The position numbers were made by a program, and so were the translations under genes. From JAAXTX01 sp035560715 (GTDB taxonomy: Bacteria > Patescibacteriota > Minisyncoccia > Moranbacterales > UBA1568), in assembly GCA_035560715.1 (NCBI GenBank), contig DATMYW010000044.1, positions 1-39,860 of the forward strand: 39,860 nt of DNA. Reading direction: 5' to 3'. Shown here one piece after another: positions 31,056 to 37,459 of this stretch (position 1 is its first letter; each line of letters starts with the position of its first letter). The notes beneath the pieces were generated by a model. It did no database searches. It had not been told where the DNA came from and saw only the letters and a program-made list of their open reading frames with translations.

Positions 31056-31083
31056 TATTACCATATTGCGAAATATGATAGTA
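31056..31083. promoter_or_regulatory. 28-bp palindrome, copy 2 of the operator-like element
   Basis: An imperfect palindrome with left arm TATTACCATATT and right arm AAATATGATAGTA around GCG. It is identical to the copy at 12054-12081 at 24 of 28 positions and has the same length. It lies 91 bases before the gene at 31175. It contains TATGAT (31074-31079), a possible -10. A separate hairpin CTGATG/CATCAG lies at about 31016-31032, just after the SLOG gene. Confidence 0.65.
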
Positions 31084-31174
31084 GGTGTGTCGGTCAAGGA
31101 AAAAGAAAACGATTGAAATCATTCTCGAACTCTGTTGCAGTAGATGGATTTGTAACCTTTGAGAAATACGATGT

Positions 31175-31558
31175 ATGTCCGATATCCAACTGTTTCAACT
31201 GCTCGGTCTCGCGATGTTTTCGATCGGAGTAGGGATGTTGGCGCATCCCGAAGTTCTCAAGAAGATATTCAAGAACCTGGAGCATGATCCCGCGGCCGTC
31301 TATCTGAGCGGATTCGTGAGTCTTTTCCTCGGGTACGCGTTGGTCGCGTTTCATAACACATGGCAGTTCGATCGATCTCTCATCATTATGCTCGTCGGAT
31401 GGGCGGCGCTCATCAAAGGACTGTCGCTTCTCCTGTTTCCGACTTCGCTTTTCGGCGCGACCCGGAAATTCACCGACAGCGATCGATATCGGAAATGCTT
31501 TCCCTGGTATCCGATCCTGTTCGGGCTCGTCCTCCTGTATTTCGGATTCTTCGCATAG
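31175..31558 (+). CDS. Small four-helix membrane protein of unknown function
   Basis: The product has 127 residues with about four membrane segments, near 6-24, 43-60, 67-88 and 109-126. The loop after the first segment (AHPEVLKKIFKNLEHDPAAVYLSGF) is polar. No family is recognised with certainty. It has the 28-bp palindrome upstream, like the unrelated gene at 12151. The next gene, a CsoR-type regulator, has its own promoter 5 bases downstream of this stop. Confidence 0.65.
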   Translation: MSDIQLFQLLGLAMFSIGVGMLAHPEVLKKIFKNLEHDPAAVYLSGFVSLFLGYALVAFHNTWQFDRSLIIMLVGWAALIKGLSLLLFPTSLFGATRKFTDSDRYRKCFPWYPILFGLVLLYFGFFA

Positions 31559-31562
31559 TCCC

Positions 31563-31603
31563 TTGACGCGATCCGGGCCGTTTTGTATACTCTAGGGGAG
31601 TAT
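31563..31603 (+). promoter_or_regulatory. Promoter with an overlapping CsoR-family operator
   Basis: TTGACG (31563-31568), 17 bases, TATACT (31586-31591). The inverted repeat ATACTC-TAGGG-GAGTAT (31587-31603) covers the -10 and runs into the start codon at 31602. It resembles G-tract operators of CsoR/FrmR-type repressors. Transcription would start a few bases before the ATG, giving a leaderless message. This strongly suggests autorepression by the gene product. Confidence 0.75.
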
Positions 31604-31913
31604 GAAAGGACGAACGGTTGATACATCCCGGATGACGAAGAAAGATGGCGCGGAAGCGGGCCGGGTTTTGTCGGATTCCAAATCGCGTGAATGCCTGCTT
31701 CGTCGTCTCTCACGCATCGAAGGGCAGTTCCGGGGCATCCGGAAGATGGTGGAGGAGGAACGCGACTGTCTCGATGTCATCCAACAGGTGACCGCGGTCC
31801 GCGAGGCGGTCACGATGCTCGGGATCGAACTCCTGAAGGACGACTTCGTCTGCCGTCGGGGCGGCAAGGACGTCGACGAGAAATTTCTGAAGACGCTGTT
31901 CCGGATGCGGTAG
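31602..31913 (+). CDS. CsoR/FrmR-family repressor, CstR-like (Cys pair, no His ligand)
   Basis: The product has 103 residues, an all-helical DUF156 repressor: RECLLRRLSRIEGQFRGIRKMVEEERDCLDVIQQVTAVREAV then LKDDFVC. C56 and C84 correspond to the two conserved Cys of the family. The Cu(I)-binding His four residues before the second Cys in CsoR is Asp80 here, so copper sensing is unlikely. Members with only the Cys pair (CstR) sense persulfides or oxidised thiols. An operator-like repeat overlaps its own promoter. The following genes encode thioredoxin and thioredoxin reductase, which fits a thiol-stress response. An extra Cys is at residue 31. Confidence 0.8.
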   Translation: MKGRTVDTSRMTKKDGAEAGRVLSDSKSRECLLRRLSRIEGQFRGIRKMVEEERDCLDVIQQVTAVREAVTMLGIELLKDDFVCRRGGKDVDEKFLKTLFRMR

Positions 31914-31918
31914 CGGGG

Positions 31919-31947
31919 ATGACGGCAATGCATCAGGAGAGTATAAT
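31919..31947 (+). promoter_or_regulatory. Promoter for trxA
   Basis: ATGACG (31919-31924), 17 bases, consensus TATAAT (31942-31947). A second TATAAT lies at 31958-31963. The leader to the ATG at 32016 is about 50-60 nt. No CsoR-type operator is seen here. Confidence 0.55.
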
Positions 31948-32015
31948 GAATCGCATATATAATCACAACGGGACCGCGACTCGTGACCATCGAGGGGCGT
32001 CGACCGGAAAAAAGT

Positions 32016-32348
32016 ATGAGTAAGACAATCGTCCTGACGGACAAGACGTTCGAGGCGGAGGTTCTTAAGTCGGAAATCCCGGTCCTGGTCGACTTCTGGG
32101 CGCCGTGGTGCGGGCCGTGTCGGATGATGGCGCCGGTACTCGACGAGCTCTCGGAATCTTTCGACGGAAAACTGAAGATCGCCAAGCTCGACGTGGACGA
32201 ACAGACGCACCAGCCGATTGCCATGAAGTACCGTATTCAGAGCATCCCGGCGCTGAAACTGTTCAAGGGAGGCGAGGTCGTCAAGGATTTCGTCGGCTTC
32301 CGCCCGAAGGACGTCTTCGAAGTGGAACTCAACAAGGAACTCCAGTAA
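32016..32348 (+). CDS. trxA: Thioredoxin
   Basis: A 110-residue cytoplasmic dithiol-disulfide reductant. The active site WCGPC is at residues 31-35 within LVDFWAPWCGPCRMMAPVLDEL, and the cis-Pro loop is SIPALKLFKGG. The length is standard. The start at 32016 (GTATG) begins MSKTIVLTD; an ATG at 31983 would add 11 atypical residues. It lies between the CstR-like repressor and the reductase gene. The gap to trxB (32349-32543) shows no gene; a stretch near 32417-32445 faintly resembles the 5' half of a tRNA but cannot be folded. Confidence 0.95.
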   Translation: MSKTIVLTDKTFEAEVLKSEIPVLVDFWAPWCGPCRMMAPVLDELSESFDGKLKIAKLDVDEQTHQPIAMKYRIQSIPALKLFKGGEVVKDFVGFRPKDVFEVELNKELQ

Positions 32349-32543
32349 CGATGGTTTCCCGCTCCCCCTGCCCGCAACGTTTTACCCGCCGCCCTGACTG
32401 CCGTCAGACTGTCCGGCTGGTGTAGCGGTTCAGTCGGGCTTTCGGAGGGGAGTTCCGCGGTTTCGTGACACGTCGTTCCCGTACGACCGTGTCGAGGGTG
32501 GGAGTGCACAAGTATTGCCGGTTCAGAGGTAAGGGAAAAAGAC

Positions 32544-33473
32544 ATGAATACCGACAAGACATACCCGCTTGCCATCATCGGGGCGGGACCGGCCGGGCTT
32601 TCGGCGTCGATCTATGCGTCGCGCTATGGGGTCGATCATATCGTGATCGGCCATCTTCCCGGAGGGCAGATTTCCGAGACGCATGAGATCGACAATTATC
32701 CCGGCGTGGATGCGGCGGGCGGATTCGAATTCGCCGAGTCGCTCGTCGCGCACGCACGCAAGTACGGCGCGCCGATCGAGGCGCGAATGGTCTCGAAGAT
32801 CTCGAAGGACGGAGATCTCTTCGTCGTGACGCTCGACGGCGGAGCGACCGTTCGGTGCCGGATGATCCTCCTGGCTACCGGGACGAAGCGGCGCACGCTC
32901 GGCCTCGAACGGGAGTCGGATTTTCTCGGCCGCGGCGTTTCCTATTGCGCGACCTGCGACGGTTTTTTCTACCGGGATCGGATCGTGACCGTGATCGGAG
33001 GAAACAACAGCGCCGCCGGTGCCGCCGCGTATCTTTCCGGAATCGCTTCCAAAGTCCATATCGTGTACCGCGGCAAGGAGCTCCGCGCGGAAGAGCATAT
33101 CCTCAAATCGCTCCGGAACGATCCGAAGGTGAGGATCATCCTGGAGACGAACGTCGTTTCGCTCGTGGGCGATGACGCGCTTACGGCCGTGAAACTCGAC
33201 CGACCGTACGAGGGATCGGACACGCTTCCGACGGACGGACTGTTCATCGAGATCGGTTCCGATCCGAATGCCGATTTCGCGCGCGACCTCGGGGTCGCGA
33301 CGGACGAGAACGGATATGTGCATGTCGGATCGGACATGTCGACCTCGGTTCCCGGCGTTTTTGCCGCCGGTGACATTACCGACGGGTCGGACAAGTTCCG
33401 TCAGGTGGTTACCGCCGCCGCGGAAGGCGCTATCGCCGCGCGGAGTATTCACGCCGCGTTCGCGAAGGAATAA
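32544..33473 (+). CDS. trxB: Thioredoxin reductase-like flavoprotein
   Basis: A 309-residue FAD enzyme that would reduce thioredoxin. The FAD motif GAGPAGLSASIYASR is at 13-27, the redox-active pair CATC at 135-138, and the FAD-closing GVFAAGDITDG near the C-terminus. The pyridine-nucleotide motif is unusual: GGNNSA (152-157) instead of GGGDSA, and YRGKELR (175-181) where NADPH enzymes usually have HRRxxxR. Loss of one of the two Arg that bind the 2'-phosphate suggests altered cofactor preference. The start at 32544 has AGGG about 8 bases upstream. Confidence 0.9.
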   Translation: MNTDKTYPLAIIGAGPAGLSASIYASRYGVDHIVIGHLPGGQISETHEIDNYPGVDAAGGFEFAESLVAHARKYGAPIEARMVSKISKDGDLFVVTLDGGATVRCRMILLATGTKRRTLGLERESDFLGRGVSYCATCDGFFYRDRIVTVIGGNNSAAGAAAYLSGIASKVHIVYRGKELRAEEHILKSLRNDPKVRIILETNVVSLVGDDALTAVKLDRPYEGSDTLPTDGLFIEIGSDPNADFARDLGVATDENGYVHVGSDMSTSVPGVFAAGDITDGSDKFRQVVTAAAEGAIAARSIHAAFAKE

Positions 33474-33500
33474 TATCGGAAACACTTGTGAAGCACGCGC

Positions 33501-33524
33501 AAAAGGACCGTCATCGGTCCTTTT
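33501..33524. terminator. Terminator after trxB
   Basis: AAAAGGACCG pairs perfectly with CGGTCCTTTT around a TCAT loop. Confidence 0.92.
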
Positions 33525-33596
33525 ATCGAACACGCATCGTTATCGGCATCATCGCTACGATGATGTGGCGCACGAATCGTTTTGGTAGTACGTATT

Positions 33597-33625
33597 TTGA
33601 GGCTTTCCTTGAAATGGGCTAAAAT
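33597..33625 (+). promoter_or_regulatory. Promoter for the patatin / APH-like pair
   Basis: TTGAGG (33597-33602), 17 bases, TAAAAT (33620-33625). It lies 22 bases before the ATG at 33648. Confidence 0.6.
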
Positions 33626-33647
33626 GGGGTATACCTATTAGACGAAA

Positions 33648-34538
33648 ATGATGAGGAAAGAACGAACCAGGCAGAAGAAAGACCGGAAAAAATCGATTGG
33701 CGGCGTAAGGGTCGGTTTGGCGCTTTCGGGCGGGTCGGCGGTCGGCATCGCGCATATCGGTGCGGTGCGCGCCCTTCGGGAGGCGGGAGTCGACATTGTC
33801 GCAGTCTCCGGTACGAGCGCCGGATCCGTCGTGGCCGCCTGCGTCGCGTTCGATATTCCCGAAGAGCGGATGATCGAGGTGTCTCGTCGGCTCAGCTGGT
33901 CGAACATCTCCGATTTCGGATATTCGAAACTGGGCCTCAATTCGAACCGTCCTGTCGGAGCGCTTGTCGAAGAATTGATCGGCGATGTACGGATCGAAGA
34001 CGCGAAGATCCCGCTGGCTATCGTCGCAGCCGATATCGATACGGGCGAGAAGGTTGTCTTCCGGAAAGGGAAGCTTACGGAAGCGATCCGGGCGAGTACC
34101 TGCATTCCGGGATTTTTCGTGCCGGTCGAAATCGACGGACGGCGACTGGTTGATGGCGGTATCGTCGAGAACCTGCCTCTTCCGTCTTTGTCACAGTCGC
34201 GTGTCGATGTCCGGATCGGTATCGATCTCGGTTACTGGAGCACGATCCACACGGCGAAGAACGTCCTCGACGTCGTCACGAACTCGTATGCCATCCTCGT
34301 CCGCGGACAAGGGGATCAGAAGAGCGGTGAACTCTCTCGGAGTTGTATCGTACGGCCGCATCTCGAAGGATTCACGATTTCCGATTTTAAGCGTATGGAC
34401 GAACTTATCGATGTCGGGTACCGTGCGATGCGTGAACGCATCCCATCCTTGCGACGCCGTGCCGCCTCAGCACGGCTGAATCCGGTGCGGATTATCCGTT
34501 CGGTCGTCTTGTTCCTGCGGAAACGGGCCGGACTATGA
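33648..34538 (+). CDS. Patatin-like phospholipase (RssA/NTE family)
   Basis: A 296-residue Ser-Asp dyad lipid acyl hydrolase. The oxyanion loop LALSGGSAVGIAHIG is followed by the nucleophile elbow GTSAG (S57), and the catalytic Asp is D169 in VDGGIVENLP. The N-terminus is very basic (MMRKERTRQKKDRKK) and the C-terminus is basic with a short hydrophobic stretch, which suggests peripheral membrane binding. Possible roles are phospholipid turnover or use of host lipids; neither is shown. It overlaps the kinase-like gene by ATGA. A second ATG immediately after the first makes the exact start uncertain by one codon. Confidence 0.88.
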   Translation: MMRKERTRQKKDRKKSIGGVRVGLALSGGSAVGIAHIGAVRALREAGVDIVAVSGTSAGSVVAACVAFDIPEERMIEVSRRLSWSNISDFGYSKLGLNSNRPVGALVEELIGDVRIEDAKIPLAIVAADIDTGEKVVFRKGKLTEAIRASTCIPGFFVPVEIDGRRLVDGGIVENLPLPSLSQSRVDVRIGIDLGYWSTIHTAKNVLDVVTNSYAILVRGQGDQKSGELSRSCIVRPHLEGFTISDFKRMDELIDVGYRAMRERIPSLRRRAASARLNPVRIIRSVVLFLRKRAGL

Positions 34539-35503
34539 GTCCGCTCGCTTCCATTGCGGAAATCGTTGCCGGCTATGAGATCCGGTTCGGGAGATACCGC
34601 GAGGATATCCTGCTGTTTGGAAGTCCCGAACGGACGGAATACCGCGTCGCCTTCGAGGACGACAGTGGGAAGGTATTCGTGTTCGAGGAGGTGGCTGTCT
34701 CGCGCCTTGCGAAGAAGCGGGCGATCGCACGGACCCTTACCCGACTGTCCGAAACGGATCCGTCGCTTTCCGTGGCGCCGTATCTTCGGAATCGCGATGG
34801 CGAACATATCACGGAACTTTCTGGGAAGTTCTTCCAGCTGGTGCCGTACATTGATGGCGTCCCACTCGATCGGGAGCGCTATTTTTCCGATGATTGGCGT
34901 GGTGGTGCGGCGGCGAACTTCCTGCTTGCGCTTCGGAGAGCATCGACATCGCTCCGGTCTGATGAGTTTGGTCCGATTCCTGCGCCCTTTCTCCTGCGGG
35001 GCTATGTCGACGAACTGGTCGGGAAGATACGGCGCAACGATGCGGCAGTGCTCGACGGAGTCAGACCGGTCCTCACGCACCTTGAGCGCGATTTTTTCCC
35101 GAGGGAACAGACGGTTCCGACCGCGTTCTGTCACGGAGACTATCATCCGCTGAACATCGTCTGGAGCGAACGCGGCGTAGCGGGCGTGATCGACTGGGAA
35201 TTCGCCGGGATGAAGGCCGGGCTCTACGACGTTGCAAACATGGTCGGGTGCCTTGGCATGGAAGATCCGGATATCCTCAAGGGCGGTATGGTACTCTCGT
35301 TTTTGCAGACACTCCGGGAATCGGACGAGTTCTCTCGGGACGACTGGTCCACCTTTGTGGACCTCCTTCTCGCGACACGGTTCGCTTGGCTTTCGGAGTG
35401 GCTCCGGTTCCAGGAGCGGGGACTGATCGCGCTCGAGGCGGAGTACATGAGCCTCATCCTCGAGAACCGGGACTTCCTGCAAAAGCTCTGGAACATAGCG
35501 TGA
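34535..35503 (+). CDS. APH-family kinase-like protein
   Basis: A 322-residue member of the aminoglycoside phosphotransferase / homoserine-kinase-type fold. The catalytic loop FCHGDYHPLNIVW is at about 200-212 and the metal-binding VIDWEFAG about 15 residues later. The N-lobe is less clear: VFVFEEVAVSRLAKKRAI may hold the ATP-binding residues. Members of this fold phosphorylate small molecules such as choline, methylthioribose or homoserine; no substrate can be named. It is coupled to the patatin gene by ATGA, so a link to lipid head-group metabolism (for example choline or ethanolamine) is a reasonable guess but only inference. Confidence 0.8.
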   Translation: MSPLASIAEIVAGYEIRFGRYREDILLFGSPERTEYRVAFEDDSGKVFVFEEVAVSRLAKKRAIARTLTRLSETDPSLSVAPYLRNRDGEHITELSGKFFQLVPYIDGVPLDRERYFSDDWRGGAAANFLLALRRASTSLRSDEFGPIPAPFLLRGYVDELVGKIRRNDAAVLDGVRPVLTHLERDFFPREQTVPTAFCHGDYHPLNIVWSERGVAGVIDWEFAGMKAGLYDVANMVGCLGMEDPDILKGGMVLSFLQTLRESDEFSRDDWSTFVDLLLATRFAWLSEWLRFQERGLIALEAEYMSLILENRDFLQKLWNIA

Positions 35504-35518
35504 TGCCCGTATGAACGA

Positions 35519-35548
35519 TAGACAATATGAGGCGCTGAGAGGTATCAT
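35519..35548 (+). promoter_or_regulatory. Promoter for mscL
   Basis: TAGACA (35519-35524), 18 bases, TATCAT (35543-35548). The leader would be about 35 nt. Confidence 0.5.
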
Positions 35549-35589
35549 TCAGGTATGCATTCGGTCCTAATCAGCCTAAGCGCAATCCT

Positions 35590-35961
35590 ATGAGCAAGAA
35601 AATGGTGAAGATTATCGCTGACAAACATATCGGTGGATTCATGCAGTTCGTCAGGGAACAGGGCGTCGTCGGCCTCGCGACCGGCTTCCTCATCGGCGGT
35701 GCGGTTTCGAAAGTCGTCACGGCCCTGGTGACGGACATCATCAATCCTATCATCAGCATCGTCTTCGGTTCCGCCGATGGCTTCAAGACGGCTGCGATCC
35801 AGGTGGGAGATTCCAAAATCATGTGGGGGGATTTCGCAAGCGTGACGATCGACTTCCTCATCGTCGCCGCGGTCGTCTACTTCGGCTTCAAGGGGCTCGG
35901 CCTCGACAAACTCGACAAGAAGAAGGAGAAGGCTGAGGATGCCGCTGCCGCAAAGAAATAG
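35590..35961 (+). CDS. mscL: Large-conductance mechanosensitive channel
   Basis: A 123-residue membrane protein forming a pentameric emergency channel that opens on osmotic downshock. The first helix contains the pore motif GVVGLATGFLIGGAVSKVVTALVTDIINPIIS; a loop with GDSKIMWGDF leads into the second helix SVTIDFLIVAAVVYFGFKGL, and the tail is charged and Ala/Lys-rich. The length is normal. The start context is CCTATG. Confidence 0.95.
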   Translation: MSKKMVKIIADKHIGGFMQFVREQGVVGLATGFLIGGAVSKVVTALVTDIINPIISIVFGSADGFKTAAIQVGDSKIMWGDFASVTIDFLIVAAVVYFGFKGLGLDKLDKKKEKAEDAAAAKK

Positions 35962-35996
35962 GTTTCGATTCGGGACGTAGACGAATAAATAAAAAG

Positions 35997-36026
35997 GCAG
36001 AGCATCCACTCGATGTGGTGCTCTGC
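35997..36026 (-). terminator. Terminator, oriented for the minus strand
   Basis: GCAGAGCA-T-CCAC pairs with GTGG-TGCTCTGC (one bulge). The A-rich tract lies on its left, so on the minus strand the hairpin is followed by U-rich RNA. It fits the end of a minus-strand transcript from 36331, and may also help stop mscL. Confidence 0.7.
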
Positions 36027-36049
36027 AATGTTCTGACACGATCTCGCAA

Positions 36050-36331
36050 TCAAGCCGCTGAAAGAAACTCGCCGATGGTCCCGGTTCTCGTTTTCAGCTG
36101 TCCTCGTCTTCCTGAGCCTAATCCTAACAAACGCTCAGTTTTCAAGCCTCCTATGACGATAAGGGAAATCAGTTGGCGCCCTGAGCCTTCGTACTCATAG
36201 GACAAGGTGCCTGCCTCGTTGTTTTTTACCAGAAGTGGACAGATGATGGGGTTTTGCCTGTTTGTCATGTACTGAACGAGGTTTCTCATCATCTGGAGCG
36301 CGGCTTTAAATCGATCGGTATTGGGACTCAT
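36050..36331 (-). CDS. Small hypothetical protein
   Basis: A 93-residue open frame starting MSPNTDRFKAALQMMRNLVQYM. It has an amphipathic N-terminal helix, a short strand-rich centre (GTLSYEYEGSGRQLISLIVIGGL) and a basic Gly-rich end. I recognise no family. Support comes from the minus-strand terminator just beyond its stop and from the TATG context of this start. The open frame can be extended to 36580 but the added 83 residues look unlike a real protein. The remaining gap to tRNA-Ser (36332-36618) shows nothing else I can support. Confidence 0.4.
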   Translation of the reverse strand: MSPNTDRFKAALQMMRNLVQYMTNRQNPIICPLLVKNNEAGTLSYEYEGSGRQLISLIVIGGLKTERLLGLGSGRRGQLKTRTGTIGEFLSAA

Positions 36332-36618
36332 AATAATTGGGAATCTGATTTTGAAAGAACAAATCGTCCTGACCACAGGGCGATGCCCCTTTCTACCATG
36401 AAAGAATAGAAAAAGCAAGCGATACGAACTCGAGGCTTGTTTCAGCCCAGGAATAACATCTGCAACCGCTTGATAGTCTGGGAAAAGGGTGATACCATGA
36501 TCTTGACACCGATCAAGCTTTGTTCGGTCGTTGGTTGTTTTGAGTAAAAAAAGAATCGTGGAGCGGCGGCTGAGCGTCAAACGTTGTTTGTGTCAGTCGC
36601 GGATCGTACGTTACTTTC

Positions 36619-36707
36619 GGAGAGGTGGCTGAGTGGTCGAAAGCGGCACACTGCTAATGTGTTGTGCGGGTAAAACCGCACCGCGGGTTCGAATCCCGCC
36701 CTCTCCG
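36619..36707 (+). tRNA. tRNA-Ser (GCT anticodon)
   Basis: An 89-nt class II tRNA: acceptor GGAGAGG/CCTCTCC, anticodon loop CTGCTAA, long variable arm (GTGCGGG...CCGCAC), T-arm GCGGG-TTCGAAT-CCCGC, discriminator G. CCA is not encoded (CAG follows). Its 3' end is the first boundary of a tandem array. Confidence 0.95.
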
Positions 36708-36946
36708 CAGTGAATGAAATGAACGAGGAAGAGGAGAAAGCGAACTGCTTCGCTTTCGAGCGGGATGAGAAGGGAATTTCCTTTAACGGAAATTCCTTGG
36801 CTCGCAGAGGAATCCCGCCCTCTCCGCAGTGAATGAAATGAACGAGGAAGAGGAGAAAGCAAACTGCTTTGCTTTCGAGCGGGATGAGAACGGATTTCCC
36901 CTGAAAGGGAAATCAGTGGCTCGAAGGGGAATCCCGCCCTCTCCGC
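36692..36946 (+). repeat. 119-bp tandem array anchored in the tRNA-Ser 3' end
   Basis: AATCCCGCCCTCTCCGC, the last 16 tRNA bases plus C, recurs at 36692, 36811 and 36930, exactly 119 apart. Each unit has a purine-rich lead (GTGAATGAAATGAACGAGG), hairpin A of 9 bp with a CTGC loop, a link CGGGATGAGAA, and hairpin B of 8-9 bp. Between copies, hairpin A changes G-C to A-T on both sides (GAAAGCGAA to GAAAGCAAA) and hairpin B also changes in paired fashion. The link contains the complement of the tRNA-end sequence ATCCCG. Confidence 0.9.
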
Positions 36947-36988
36947 CTTCGCTACGCTGGAGCGTAGCTACGGTGTGACGCGGTCCAC
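36941..36988 (+). repeat. 42-bp hairpin unit after the tRNA-Ser array
   Basis: CTCCGC-CTTC, then stem GCTACGC/GCGTAGC with a TGGA loop (36951-36968), then the tail TACGGTGTGACGCG and GTCCAC. The geometry and tail match the two units after tRNA-Asp (30307-30396). Confidence 0.85.
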
Positions 36989-37012
36989 TGTAGATATGCG
37001 AAATCGAGAAAG

Positions 37013-37047
37013 AATACGGGAACTCTGAACGGGATCTCGTATTTTTT
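37013..37047 (+). terminator. Terminator after the tRNA-Ser array
   Basis: AATACGGGA pairs with TCTCGTATT (one G.T) around a large loop, followed by TTTTT. The tRNA-Ser precursor would thus be about 430 nt, mostly repeats. Confidence 0.7.
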
Positions 37048-37064
37048 CGGTATGATGGGAGAGG

Positions 37065-37310
37065 AGGATTCGAAGGCCGGACCACCAGAAGGTGGGGCTT
37101 AGCGCCGTTTATAAGGCGCTAAGCGGGTCGCGACCCCGCGTGAGGCGTTCTTACGCCTTTTACGCGGGAGTTGTGACCGAATCCCTCGTAATTTCTGAGG
37201 GGGCAGATATTCGTTTCTTTGAGGAAAATAGAGGGATTCGAAGGGCAAGGAAAACGTGAACAGCTTCACGTTTTCATGCCCAGGCCCGAAGGGGGAATTT
37301 CGCTCTGCGC
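37065..37310. repeat. Dense hairpin cluster with inverted tRNA T-arm-like sequences
   Basis: No gene is present. Perfect hairpins include GCTTAGCGCC/GGCGCTAAGC (37097-37124), the palindrome GGGTCGCGACCC (37125-37136), CCCGCGT/ACGCGGG enclosing AGGCGT/ACGCCT (37135-37168) and GAAAACGTGA/TCACGTTTTC (37250-37275) set inside GGGCA/TGCCC. GAGGATTCGAAGG (about 37073) and GAGGGATTCGAAGGG (about 37231) are near reverse complements of a T-arm, and CGAATCCCTC (37178) is a forward copy. It looks like further or decayed tRNA-trailer units in both orientations. Confidence 0.65.
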
Positions 37311-37362
37311 AAGAAAAAATTAGACTTATATAAGCCTTTATATCGTTCATTGTGCTGAACTA

Positions 37363-37391
37363 TTGACAGAACGAGTTATATATGAAATAAT
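37363..37391 (+). promoter_or_regulatory. Promoter for the SPFH gene
   Basis: Consensus TTGACA (37363-37368), 17 bases, AATAAT (37386-37391). A 7-bp hairpin or operator CCGATAC-gta-GTATCGG (37404-37420) lies at the predicted start of transcription. The leader to the ATG is about 60 nt. Confidence 0.7.
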
Positions 37392-37459
37392 CTCCACGAT
37401 ATACCGATACGTAGTATCGGAATATCATGTCAAATGCTCCTTAACAAAATCGTGAAACA

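Noticed and set aside
32417..32445. A tRNA-like stretch (GGCTGGTGTAGCGGTTCAG) between trxA and trxB
   Set aside because: No anticodon arm, T-arm or matching acceptor strand could be folded.
36332..36580. Extension of the minus-strand hypothetical gene to 36580
   Set aside because: The added residues are basic and low in structure, and the internal start at 36331 has the TATG context common in this window.
36692..36946. CRISPR array
   Set aside because: Whole 119-bp units are nearly identical, there are no spacers of unique sequence, and no cas genes are in the window.
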